A stretch of DNA of 64,000 nt. Source: Geodermatophilus arenarius (GTDB lineage Bacteria; Actinomycetota; Actinomycetes; Mycobacteriales; Geodermatophilaceae). How positions within the stretch are numbered: the first letter of the stretch is position 1; every line of letters starts with the position of its first letter. The DNA lies in contig NZ_JBHSGR010000003.1 in the NCBI RefSeq assembly GCF_042654585.1, forward strand, positions 1 through 64,000, given 5' to 3'. The notes beneath the pieces are model-generated. The model was not told the DNA's origin. It saw nothing but the letters and a program-made list of their open reading frames with translations, and made no database searches. Of the stretch, positions 1-8,594 are shown piece after piece. Both the position numbers and the translations under genes were made by a program.

Positions 1-375
1 GCCGGGCGGCACGAGGCCCCCGAGACGGACGGGCCACCCGCCGGGCCCGCCGCCGCCGAGGCGCCCGCCCGGGCCCCCGCGCAGCCCGCCCGCGGCGCCG
101 CCACGGGCGCGTCCCTGAACGGGGGCGACACCCCGGAGGAGGACGTCGAGGTCACCGACCTGCTCCTGGTCGTGGACCTGACCGACGAGGTGCTCGTCGT
201 CGACGAGCACCCGCGCTACCACCTGGCCGACTGCCCCTGGCTGGCCGGCCGGGAGCCGATCCCGCTGCCGGTGAACGAGGCGCGCACCGACGGGTTCACC
301 CCGTGCGCGGTCTGCGGACCGGACGCGCACCTGGCCACCGTCGAGCGCGCCCGCAGGGCCGCCCGCCGCGGCTGA
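1..375 (+). CDS. C-terminal part of an unknown protein with a His/Cys motif
   Basis: The reading frame is open from the first base and stops at 373-375, so only the last 124 residues are seen and the start lies outside the window. The first 45 or so visible residues are Ala/Pro/Gly-rich and look disordered. They are followed by an acidic stretch with a hydrophobic strand, then a compact tail with H-x3-C (YHLADC) and, about 30 residues later, C-x2-C (PCAVCG). That spacing suggests a small metal-binding knuckle, but this is inference. I do not recognise the family; other actinobacterial proteins of this kind are uncharacterised. Convergent with ileS, whose stop lies 35 bp away. Confidence 0.6.
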   Translation, partial: AGRHEAPETDGPPAGPAAAEAPARAPAQPARGAATGASLNGGDTPEEDVEVTDLLLVVDLTDEVLVVDEHPRYHLADCPWLAGREPIPLPVNEARTDGFTPCAVCGPDAHLATVERARRAARRG

Positions 376-409
376 CCGCGGCGGGCGGCCGCGTCAGGCG
401 GCCACGAGG

Positions 410-3400
410 TCAGGCCCGGGCGAGCCAGAAGCGGGAGCCGTTCGGCCCCTCGACGCCGGCACCCTCGCCCGCGGTACCCGCGTGGACGGCGGTGGCGAGC
501 ACCTCGCCGGCCAGCTGCTCGCCGGACGCGGTGAGCGCCTCGGCCATCGGCCCGTCGGCGGTCCACCACAGCTCGATCCGGTCGCTGACCGCCAGGCCCG
601 CGTTCTTGCGGGCCTCCTGCACCAGCCGCACCGCCTCGCGGACCAGCCCGGCCCGCTCCAGCTCCGGGGTGAGCGTGAGGTCCAGCGCCACGGTCAGCCC
701 GGCGGCGCTGGCCACCGTCCAGCCCTCGCGCGGGGTCTCGGTGACCACCAGGTCGCCCTCGGCCAGCGGCACCGCCTCGCCGTCGACGTCGACCGACGCG
801 GTCCCGGCCCGGTAGGCCGCGACCAGGGCGGCGGGGTCGGCCGCGGCGACGGCCTTCGCCACCGCCTGCACCTGCTTGCCCAGCCGCCGCCCGACGGCGC
901 GGAAGTCGACCTTGACGCTGACGTCGACCAGGTCGCCGCCCACCGCCGCCAGCTCGTCGAGCTCGGCCACGTTGAGCTCGTCGGCGACCTCGGCCACCAG
1001 GTCGCGGCCCATCGCGGACCAGCCGGGCGCGGCGACCAGGGCCCGCGCCAGCGGCTGGCGGGTGCGCACCCTCGCCGAGGTCCGCGCCGCCCGGCCCAGC
1101 TCCACCAGCCGGCGCACCAGGTCCACCTGCGCCACCAGCTGCGGGTCGCGGGCGTCCTCGTCGACGGCCGGCCAGGACGCCAGGTGCACCGAGTCCGGGG
1201 CGTCGTCGCCGAGGCCCGGCCGCACGACGCGCGTCCAGACCTCCTCGGTGACGAACGGGGTGAACGGCGCCATCAGCCGGGTCAGCCCGTCGAGCACCTC
1301 GTGCAGGGTGCCCAGCGCCGAGGGGTCGCCGTCCCAGAACCGGCGCCGCGAGCGGCGGACGTACCAGTTGGACAGGTCGTCGACGAACTGCGCGAGCAGC
1401 CGCCCGGCGCCCTGGGTGTCGAAGGCCTCCAGCGCGTCGGTGACGCCCTCGGTGACCGCGGCCAGCTGGGCGAGCGCCCAGCGGTCCAGCAGCGGCCGCT
1501 CGGCCCGCGGGGGAGCGGGGGAGGCGGCCGGGTCCCAGCCGTTGGTCTCGGCGTACAGGGTGAGGAAGCTGGCGGTGTTCCAGTAGGTCAGCAGGACCTT
1601 GCGGACCACCTCGGACAGCGTCTCGTGCCCGACCCGCCGCGCCGACCACGGCGAGCCGCCGGCCAGCATGAACCAGCGGACGGCGTCGGCGCCGTGCCGG
1701 TCCATGAGCGGGATCGGCTCGAGGATGTTGCCCAGGTGCTTGCTCATCTTGCGGCCGTCCTCGGCGAGGATGTGGCCCAGGCACAGCACGTTCTCGTAGG
1801 AGTTCCTGCCGAAGACCAGCGTGCCGACGGCCATCAGCGAGTAGAACCAGCCGCGGGTCTGGTCGATCGCCTCGCAGATGAACTGCGCCGGGTAGGCCGC
1901 CTCGAACTCCTCCCGGTTCCGGTGCGGCGCGCCCCACTGCGCGAAGGGCATGGAGCCGGAGTCGTACCAGGCGTCGATGACCTGCGGCACGCGCCGGTAG
2001 GTCCCCTCCTCGCCGGGGCGGGTGAAGGTCACCTCGTCGATGAAGGGGCGGTGCGGGTCCAGGTCGGACAGGTCGCGGCCGGCCAGCTCCGACAGCTCCG
2101 CCAGCGAGCCGACGACGACCGTGCGGGACGGGTCGGCGTCGTTGCGCCAGATCGGCAGCGGGGTGCCCCAGTACCGGTCGCGGGACAGCGCCCAGTCGAC
2201 GTTGTTGTTCAGCCAGTCGCCGTAGCGGCCCCACTGGATGGTCTCGGGGTGCCAGTGCGTCTTCTCGTTCTCCGCGAGCAGCTGGTCCTTGACCGCGCTG
2301 GTGCGGATGTACCAGGACGGCTGCGCGTAGTACATGAGCGGCGTGTGGCAGCGCCAGCAGTGCGGGTAGCTGTGCTCGTAGCGCTGCTCGCGCCACAGGA
2401 CGCCGCGCTGCTGCAGGTCGACGACGAGGGCGTCGTCGGCGGCCTTGAAGAAGCGCCCGCCGACCAGCGGCACCTCCGGCAGGAAGTGGCCGGAGGCGTC
2501 GATCGGGTTGACCACCGGCAGGCCGTAGGCGCGGCAGACGGCGAGGTCGTCGGCGCCGAACGCGGGGGACTGGTGGACCAGGCCGGTGCCGTCGTCGGTG
2601 GTGACGTAGTCGGCGAGGACGACGTAGTGCGCGTCCTGCGGCCGACCGTCGGGGCCCTCGGGGAAGTCGACCAGCTCGAACGGGCGCCGGTAGTGGGTGC
2701 GCTCCCAGTCGCGGCCGGTCGTGCGCGCCAGCACCTCGACGTCGTCGGTGTCGCCGAAGACGGCGCCCAGCAGCGGCTCGGCGACGACGAGGGTGGGGCG
2801 GGCCGGGTCGGAGTTGTCGCGCGCCACCAGGTACGTGACGTCGGGGTGCACCGCGACGGCGGTGTTCGACGGCAGCGTCCACGGCGTCGTCGTCCAGACC
2901 AGCAGGTCGGCCTTCCCGGCCCACTCGCCGTCGGTGACCGGCAGCCGGACGTACACCGAGGGGTCGGTGATCGACTCGTAGCCCTGGGCGACCTCGTGGT
3001 CGGACAGGCCGGTGCCGCAGCGCGGGCAGTACGGGGCGACGCGGTGGTCCTCGACCAGCAGGCCCTTGTCGAAGACCTGCTTGAGCGACCACCAGACGCT
3101 CTCGATGTAGGAGGGGTCCATCGTCCAGTACGCGGTGGACATGTCGACCCAGTAGCCCATGCGGCGGGTGAGGTCGCTGAACGCGTCCACGTGCCGCATG
3201 ACCGACTCGCGGCAGCGGGCGTTGAACTCGGCGATGCCGTAGCGCTCGATGTCGGGCTTGCCGGCGAAGCCGAGCTCCTGCTCGACGGCGATCTCGACCG
3301 GCAGGCCGTGGCAGTCCCAGCCGGCGCGGCGGGGCACGTGCCAGCCCTGCATCGTCTTGAAGCGGGGGAAGACGTCCTTGAACGCCCGGGCCTCGATGTG

Positions 3401-3580
3401 GTGGGTGCCCGGGCGCCCGTTGGCGGTGGGCGGGCCCTCGTAGAAGACCCACTGCGGGCGGCCCTGCGAGGCCTCCAGCGACCGGGCGAAGACGTCGGCG
3501 TCCTCCCAGCGGCGCAGCACGTCCTGCTCGAGCGCGGGCAGGTCGACCTGGGGCGGCAGCGCACGGAACGGAGAGCTCAC
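410..3580 (-). CDS. ileS: Isoleucyl-tRNA synthetase, type 2 (GTHH motif)
   Basis: Class I synthetase that charges tRNA-Ile with isoleucine in the cytoplasm; 1056 residues, matching the large eukaryote-like type 2 IleRS of actinobacteria. The GTG start at 3578-3580 is preceded by GGGAGG at good spacing. The signature normally read HxGH is here GTHH (residues 58-61, in GRPGTHHIEAR), a swap of its first and third positions. The second signature is KMSKH (from residue 611). The central part is the CP1 editing region and the C-terminal third the anticodon-binding helical domain. Divergent from the antiporter gene across a 117-bp gap. Confidence 0.96.
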   Translation of the reverse strand: MSSPFRALPPQVDLPALEQDVLRRWEDADVFARSLEASQGRPQWVFYEGPPTANGRPGTHHIEARAFKDVFPRFKTMQGWHVPRRAGWDCHGLPVEIAVEQELGFAGKPDIERYGIAEFNARCRESVMRHVDAFSDLTRRMGYWVDMSTAYWTMDPSYIESVWWSLKQVFDKGLLVEDHRVAPYCPRCGTGLSDHEVAQGYESITDPSVYVRLPVTDGEWAGKADLLVWTTTPWTLPSNTAVAVHPDVTYLVARDNSDPARPTLVVAEPLLGAVFGDTDDVEVLARTTGRDWERTHYRRPFELVDFPEGPDGRPQDAHYVVLADYVTTDDGTGLVHQSPAFGADDLAVCRAYGLPVVNPIDASGHFLPEVPLVGGRFFKAADDALVVDLQQRGVLWREQRYEHSYPHCWRCHTPLMYYAQPSWYIRTSAVKDQLLAENEKTHWHPETIQWGRYGDWLNNNVDWALSRDRYWGTPLPIWRNDADPSRTVVVGSLAELSELAGRDLSDLDPHRPFIDEVTFTRPGEEGTYRRVPQVIDAWYDSGSMPFAQWGAPHRNREEFEAAYPAQFICEAIDQTRGWFYSLMAVGTLVFGRNSYENVLCLGHILAEDGRKMSKHLGNILEPIPLMDRHGADAVRWFMLAGGSPWSARRVGHETLSEVVRKVLLTYWNTASFLTLYAETNGWDPAASPAPPRAERPLLDRWALAQLAAVTEGVTDALEAFDTQGAGRLLAQFVDDLSNWYVRRSRRRFWDGDPSALGTLHEVLDGLTRLMAPFTPFVTEEVWTRVVRPGLGDDAPDSVHLASWPAVDEDARDPQLVAQVDLVRRLVELGRAARTSARVRTRQPLARALVAAPGWSAMGRDLVAEVADELNVAELDELAAVGGDLVDVSVKVDFRAVGRRLGKQVQAVAKAVAAADPAALVAAYRAGTASVDVDGEAVPLAEGDLVVTETPREGWTVASAAGLTVALDLTLTPELERAGLVREAVRLVQEARKNAGLAVSDRIELWWTADGPMAEALTASGEQLAGEVLATAVHAGTAGEGAGVEGPNGSRFWLARA

Positions 3581-3697
3581 GGACCGATCCTCCCACCCTG
3601 CCCTCCCCTCGTCCCCGAGCCGTCGAGCGCGCCCACGTCCAGGCGCGGCGGCCCGGCCGCGGGCGTACGGGAGACTGATCACCATGGGGAGCGGGCG

Positions 3698-5209
3698 GTG
3701 AACACCACGGTCACGCTCGCCCTGGCAGTCGGGGCGCTGGTGGTGCTCGTGGCCGCGGTCGCCCTGCGCGTGGCCGACCGGCTGGGTCTGCCGAGCCTGC
3801 TGCTCTACCTCGCGCTCGGTGTGGCGCTGGGGGAGAGCGGGCTGGGCATCGAGTTCGAGGACGTCGCGCTCACCCAGACCCTCGGCGTCGCCGCGCTCGT
3901 CGTCATCCTCGCCGAGGGCGGCCTGACCACCCGGTGGGGCGACGTCCGCCGCGCCGTCGGGCCGGGGCTGGCCCTGTCGACGGTCGGCGTCGTGGTCAGC
4001 GTGGCGACGACGGCGGCGGTCGGCGTCTGGCTCCTGGACCTGGACTGGCCGTTCGCGCTGCTGCTGGGCGCCGTCGTGAGCTCGACCGACGCCGCCGCGG
4101 TGTTCGCGACCCTGCGCCGGCTGCCCCTGCCGCGCCGGATGGTGGCCGCGCTGGAGGTGGAGTCCGGGCTCAACGACGCGCCCGTCATCCTGCTGGTCGC
4201 AGTGCTGTCCGACGCGCTCACCGGGGAGGAGACGGAGTCCTGGTGGGTGACCGTGGTGGTGGTGGTCGCCGAGCTGGTCGGCGGCGCGGTGGTCGGGCTG
4301 GCGCTCGGGGCCGGGGGTGCCTGGCTGCTGCGCCGCGCGGCGCTGCCGCTGTCGGGCTTCTACCCGCTGGCCACGCTGGCGCTGTGCGTGCTCGCGTTCG
4401 CGTCGGCGTCGCTGGCGCACACGTCGGGCTTCGTCGCCGTCTACCTGTGCGGGCTGGTGCTCGGCAACGCGGCGCTGCCGCACCGGGCGGTCACGATCGG
4501 CTTCGCGGAGGGCATGGCCACGCTGGCCCAGATCGGGCTGTTCGTCCTGCTCGGGCTGCTGGTCTCGCCCGGCCGGCTGCCCGACGCGATCGGCCCGGCG
4601 CTGCTGGTCGGGCTGGCGCTGCTGCTGGTGGCGCGGCCGCTGTCGGTGCTGGCGAGCCTCGTCTGGTTCCGCATGCCGGCGGTGCAGCAGGCGTTCGTGT
4701 CCTGGGCGGGGCTGCGCGGCGCGGTGCCGATCGTGCTGGCCACCTTCCCGCTCACCGCGCAGGTGCCCGGCGCCTCGTTCGTCTTCGACACGGTCTTCGT
4801 GCTGGTCGTCGTCTTCACCGTCGTGCAGGGCTCGTCGCTGCCCTGGGTGGCCCGCCGGCTGGGCATCGCCGCGCCGCTGACCCCGCGCGAGATCGAGGTG
4901 GAGTCAGCGCCGCTGGAGGAGCTCGACGCCGAGCTCATGCAGATGCGGGTGCCCGACGGCTCCCGGCTGCACGGCGTCTACCTGCCCGAGCTGCGGCTGC
5001 CCGAGGACGCCGCGGTGGTGCTGATCGTCCGCGACGGGCGGTCGTTCGTGCCCGACGAGACCACCCGGCTCATGCGCGGGGACCAGGCGCTGCTGGTGTC
5101 GGCCCGCCGCTCCCGCCCGGAGGCCGAGCGCCGGCTGCGGGCGGTCAGCCGCGCGGGCCGGCTGGCCACCTGGCGCGGCGAGCAGGGCGCCGCGACCGAG
5201 TCCGACTGA
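3698..5209 (+). CDS. K+/H+ (or Na+/H+) antiporter, NhaP type, with TrkA_C domain
   Basis: CPA1-type cation/proton antiporter, 503 residues. About twelve hydrophobic segments fill residues 1-400, including the conserved STDAAAVFA and ESGLNDAP regions expected in the ion-binding core. A cytoplasmic tail (about 425-490) matches a TrkA_C/RCK-C regulatory domain, which in relatives senses nucleotides or cations. The GTG start overlaps the TGA of a five-codon ATG reading frame at 3684-3701 (GTGA). GGGGAG lies about 7 nt before the GTG. The exact ion cannot be read from sequence; K+ is the usual assignment for this domain pair. Convergent with mqo, 48 bp apart. Confidence 0.88.
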   Translation: MNTTVTLALAVGALVVLVAAVALRVADRLGLPSLLLYLALGVALGESGLGIEFEDVALTQTLGVAALVVILAEGGLTTRWGDVRRAVGPGLALSTVGVVVSVATTAAVGVWLLDLDWPFALLLGAVVSSTDAAAVFATLRRLPLPRRMVAALEVESGLNDAPVILLVAVLSDALTGEETESWWVTVVVVVAELVGGAVVGLALGAGGAWLLRRAALPLSGFYPLATLALCVLAFASASLAHTSGFVAVYLCGLVLGNAALPHRAVTIGFAEGMATLAQIGLFVLLGLLVSPGRLPDAIGPALLVGLALLLVARPLSVLASLVWFRMPAVQQAFVSWAGLRGAVPIVLATFPLTAQVPGASFVFDTVFVLVVVFTVVQGSSLPWVARRLGIAAPLTPREIEVESAPLEELDAELMQMRVPDGSRLHGVYLPELRLPEDAAVVLIVRDGRSFVPDETTRLMRGDQALLVSARRSRPEAERRLRAVSRAGRLATWRGEQGAATESD

Positions 5210-5257
5210 GCGGCCCCCGGACGACGACTCCCCCCAGTCGCGGGAACGGAGCGGACC

Positions 5258-6751
5258 TCAGCCGTTGAGCTCGAGGGTCTGCGTCGTGTCCGCGCGGACG
5301 GCCGCCAGCAGGGCCGGGTCGGAGGAGAGGTCGCGGCCGTAGGAGGGGATCGCCTCCTCGAGCGCGGCGCGGCGCGCGGCCACCCGGTCGGGGAACGCCC
5401 GCTCGACCAGCGAGAGCATCGCCGAGACCGCCGTCGAGGCGCCGGGGGAGGCGCCCAGCAGGCCCGCGATCGAGCCGTCGCCGCCGACGATGAGCTCGGT
5501 GCCGAACTGCAGCACGCCCTTGCCGCTCCTCGGGTCGCGCTTGATGACCTGCACCCGCTGGCCGGCGGTGATCATCTCCCAGTCGGCCTGCTCGGCCAGG
5601 GGCACGAACTCCGTCAGCGTGCGGTGGCGGGCCTTGCGCGACTGCAGCAGCTCGGTGACCAGGTACTTGGTCAGCGCCAGCTCGGTGCGGGCCACGCCCA
5701 GCATCGAGCCGAGGTTGTTCGGCTTGACCGACAGCGGCAGGTCGAACACCGAGCCGGCCTTGAGGAACTTCGGCGACCAGCCGGCGTAGGGGCCGAACAG
5801 CAGCGAGAACTCGCCGTCGACCAGGCGCAGGTCCAGGTGCGGCACCGACATGGGCGGCGCCCCGACGGCGGCCTGCCCGTAGACCTTGGCCTGGTGCCGG
5901 CTGACCAGCTCGGGGGAGCGGGTGCGCAGGAACATGCCGCTGACCGGGAAGCCGCCGAACCCGCGGATCTCGGGGACCGCCGCCTTCTGCAGCAGCGGCA
6001 GCGCGCCGCCGCCGGCGCCGACGAAGACGAACCGGGCGCGCACGGTGCGCTCCTCGCCGGTCCGCCCGTCGGTGACGGTGACCTTCCAGCGGCCGTCGTC
6101 GCGCTTCTCCAGGCCGGTGACCCGCTGGCCGGTGTGCACCTGCACGCCGCGGGCCTCGCCCTGCTCGAGCAGCAGCCGGGTCAGCGCGCCGAAGTTGACG
6201 TCGGTGCCGGCGACCGAGCGGGTCGCGGCGACGACCTGCGCGGGGTCGCGGCCGTCCATGACCAGCGGCACCCACCCCGCCAGCTCGGCGGGGTCGTCGG
6301 TGTACTCGAGCCCGGCGAACAGCGGCTCGGCCGACAGCGCCGCATGGCGGTTGCGCATGTAGGTGCGCCCGCCCTCCCCGGTCACGAAGCTGACGTGCGG
6401 GACGGGGGAGATGAACTCCTTGGGCGAGCCGGTCAGGCCGCTGCGCACCAGGTGCGACCAGAACTGGCGCGACACCTGGAACTGCTCGTTGATGAGGCGG
6501 GCCTTGGTGGTGTCCACCCGGCCGTCCGGCCCCGCGGGCGTGTAGTTCAGCTCGCACAGCGCCGCGTGCCCGGTGCCGGCGTTGTTCCACGCGTCCGAGC
6601 TCTCGCCCGCCACCGCGTCCGCGGACTCGAAGACGGTGATGCTCCACTCCGGCGCGATGACACCGAGCAGCGACGCCAGGGTCGCGCTCATGATGCCCCC
6701 GCCGACGAGCACCACATCGGGGTCGGTGGCTGAACCGAGGTCGGTGGACAC
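5258..6751 (-). CDS. mqo: Malate:quinone oxidoreductase
   Basis: Membrane-associated FAD enzyme that oxidises malate to oxaloacetate and passes electrons to the quinone pool; 497 residues, the usual length. The N-terminus shows the FAD motif VVLVGGGIMSATL, then the family-typical SSDAWNNAGTGHAALCELNY and PKEFISPVPH stretches, and near the end GDGSIAGLLGASPGASTAVS. The GTG start at 6749-6751 is preceded by AGGAAGG. The gene stands alone: convergent with the antiporter and divergent from lspA across nearly 300 bp with no other recognisable gene. It would act alongside or instead of NAD-dependent malate dehydrogenase. Confidence 0.95.
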   Translation of the reverse strand: MSTDLGSATDPDVVLVGGGIMSATLASLLGVIAPEWSITVFESADAVAGESSDAWNNAGTGHAALCELNYTPAGPDGRVDTTKARLINEQFQVSRQFWSHLVRSGLTGSPKEFISPVPHVSFVTGEGGRTYMRNRHAALSAEPLFAGLEYTDDPAELAGWVPLVMDGRDPAQVVAATRSVAGTDVNFGALTRLLLEQGEARGVQVHTGQRVTGLEKRDDGRWKVTVTDGRTGEERTVRARFVFVGAGGGALPLLQKAAVPEIRGFGGFPVSGMFLRTRSPELVSRHQAKVYGQAAVGAPPMSVPHLDLRLVDGEFSLLFGPYAGWSPKFLKAGSVFDLPLSVKPNNLGSMLGVARTELALTKYLVTELLQSRKARHRTLTEFVPLAEQADWEMITAGQRVQVIKRDPRSGKGVLQFGTELIVGGDGSIAGLLGASPGASTAVSAMLSLVERAFPDRVAARRAALEEAIPSYGRDLSSDPALLAAVRADTTQTLELNG

Positions 6752-7049
6752 GACTGCCTTCCTGCCGGGTGGACGTGCGCCATCTCCGACGATCGGCCGA
6801 ACGGCGTCCCGGGACGCCCTCGGCGGGGTGTGAGATTCGTCTACCCGGCGGTGAGCTGCCTCACCGTCGCGGCGGTGGTACGGCCGCGCCGCGGGCCGGG
6901 AGGCACGGCCGCCGAGGCTATCGTCGGGCTCGCCGGCCGCCTCCCGCGGCCACCCGCACACCGCCGCGAGCACGAGGAGCCCCCCGCTGAGCGAGCGACC
7001 CGAGGACCCCGCGGAGGCCCCCGCCGCGGCCGCTCCGGACGACGCCGCC

Positions 7050-7634
7050 GTGTACGACGCCGCCGTGCACGCTGCCGCCGCGGACGCTGCCGCCCCGGCA
7101 CCGGCCCGGCGCGCGCGCACGCGGCTGCTCCTCCTGCTCGCCGCGGCCGTCTTCCTCGCCGACCTCGGCAGCAAGCTGCTCGTCGTCGCCACGATCGACC
7201 GCGGCGAGAACCTCCGGGTGCTCGGCGGGGCGCTGTACCTCACGCACGCGCGCAACACCGGCGCCGCCTTCTCCTTCGCCGAGGGCTTCACCGTCGTCTT
7301 CACGCTGGTCGCGGTCGCCGTCGCCGTGGTGATCGTCCGGACGGCGCGGCGGCTGTACTCCACCGGCTGGGCAGTCGCGCTGGGGCTGGTCCTCGGCGGC
7401 GCCCTGGGCAACCTGGTCGACCGCGTGTTCCGCGAGCCGGGGTTCCTGCGCGGCGGCGTCGTCGACTTCCTGTCGGTGTTCGCGCCGGACGGCGAGGTGT
7501 ACCCGATCTTCAACCTGGCCGACTCCGCGATCGTCTGCGGCGGGCTGCTCGGGGCCTACCTCGCGCTGCGCGGCGTCGAGTTCGACGGCACCCGGACCCG
7601 CGACCGCGGCGACGGCGCGGTGTCCCGCGGCTGA
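7050..7634 (+). CDS. lspA: Lipoprotein signal peptidase II
   Basis: Membrane aspartyl protease that cleaves prolipoproteins before the lipid-modified cysteine. Four transmembrane helices and both family boxes are visible: ARNTGAAFSF (about residues 66-75) and FNLADSAI near residue 155, carrying the two catalytic aspartates (the other is in GNLVDRVF). The start is uncertain. GTG at 7050 has no clear ribosome site, whereas CTG at 6987 in the same frame has GAGGAG about 7 nt upstream and adds an Ala/Pro-rich 21-residue lead. A TATCGT box at 6919-6924 could be its promoter. Followed after 17 bp by rluD. Confidence 0.93.
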   Translation: MYDAAVHAAAADAAAPAPARRARTRLLLLLAAAVFLADLGSKLLVVATIDRGENLRVLGGALYLTHARNTGAAFSFAEGFTVVFTLVAVAVAVVIVRTARRLYSTGWAVALGLVLGGALGNLVDRVFREPGFLRGGVVDFLSVFAPDGEVYPIFNLADSAIVCGGLLGAYLALRGVEFDGTRTRDRGDGAVSRG

Positions 7635-7651
7635 CCTGTCACGATGGACCG

Positions 7652-8587
7652 GTGAGCGCTCCCGGTCAGCACCGCGCCCTCCCGGTGCCCGACGGCCTGG
7701 AGGGCCAGCGGGTGGACCAGGCGCTGGCGCGGCTGTTCGGGCTGTCCCGCGCGGTCGCCGCCGACCTCGCCGACGCCGACAAGGTGTGGGTCGACGGCCG
7801 CGTCCGCGGCAAGGGCGACCGGCTCACCGGCGGCAGCTGGCTGGAGGTCGAGCTGCCCCCGCCGCCGGGGGAGGCGCCGCCGCCCGAGCCGGTGCCCGGC
7901 CTGACCGTCGTCCACGACGACGACGACGTGGTGGTCGTCGACAAGCCGGTCGGCGTCGCGGCGCACCCGAGCCCCGGCTGGGAGGGCCCGACCGTCGTCG
8001 GCGGGCTCGCCGCGGCCGGCTACCGCATCTCCACCTCCGGCGCCCCGGAGCGGCAGGGCGTGGTGCACCGCCTCGACGCCGCCACGACGGGGCTGATGGT
8101 CGTCGCCAAGAGCGAGCGCGCCTACACGCTGCTCAAGGCGGCGTTCAAGGAGCGGACGGTCGACAAGGGCTACCACGCGCTCGTACAGGGCCACCCCGAC
8201 CCCTCGCGCGGCACCATCGACGCGCCCATCGACCGGCACCCGCGGCACGACTGGAAGTTCGCCGTCGTCTCCGGGGGGCGCCCGTCGGTCACCCACTACG
8301 AGGTGATCGAGGCCTTCCCGGCCGCCAGCCTGGTCGACATCCACCTCGAGACCGGCCGCACCCACCAGATCCGGGTGCACTTCTCCGCGCTGCGCCACCC
8401 CTGCGTCGGCGACACCGCCTACGGCGCCGACCCGACGCTGGCCGCCCGGCTCGGGGTGTCCCGGCAGTGGCTGCACGCGGTGCGGCTGGGCTTCGCGCAC
8501 CCCGCCGACGGGCACCGGGTCGAGTTCACCAGCGACTACCCGGACGACCTCGCCGGGGCGCTGGCCGTCCTGCGCGCCGAGTCCTGA
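7652..8587 (+). CDS. rluD: RluA-family 23S rRNA pseudouridine synthase (RluD-like)
   Basis: Converts uridines to pseudouridine in structured RNA, most likely 23S rRNA; 311 residues. An N-terminal S4 RNA-binding domain (about 10-75) precedes the catalytic domain with VVHRLDAATTGLMVVAK, in which the Asp of RLD is the nucleophile, and LETGRTHQIRVH. The GTG start at 7652 sits 17 bp after the lspA stop. The two are neighbours in most actinobacteria, and the exact target uridines cannot be deduced here. The next gene begins 7 bp after the stop, so lspA, rluD, the protease and the acetyltransferase probably form one transcription unit. Confidence 0.92.
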   Translation: MSAPGQHRALPVPDGLEGQRVDQALARLFGLSRAVAADLADADKVWVDGRVRGKGDRLTGGSWLEVELPPPPGEAPPPEPVPGLTVVHDDDDVVVVDKPVGVAAHPSPGWEGPTVVGGLAAAGYRISTSGAPERQGVVHRLDAATTGLMVVAKSERAYTLLKAAFKERTVDKGYHALVQGHPDPSRGTIDAPIDRHPRHDWKFAVVSGGRPSVTHYEVIEAFPAASLVDIHLETGRTHQIRVHFSALRHPCVGDTAYGADPTLAARLGVSRQWLHAVRLGFAHPADGHRVEFTSDYPDDLAGALAVLRAES

Positions 8588-8594
8588 CCCTCCC

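Noticed and set aside
3581..3697. A T-box leader for ileS
   Set aside because: Actinobacterial ileS often has a translational T-box, and GCAGGGTGGGA just before the gene resembles the T-box core. The following ACCGCGG-like part is missing, the gap is only 117 bp, and no convincing stem I with an Ile specifier could be drawn. Not called.
5225..5240. Hairpin CGACT-N6-AGTCG between the antiporter and mqo
   Set aside because: Only five pairs with a six-base loop; too weak to call as a terminator.
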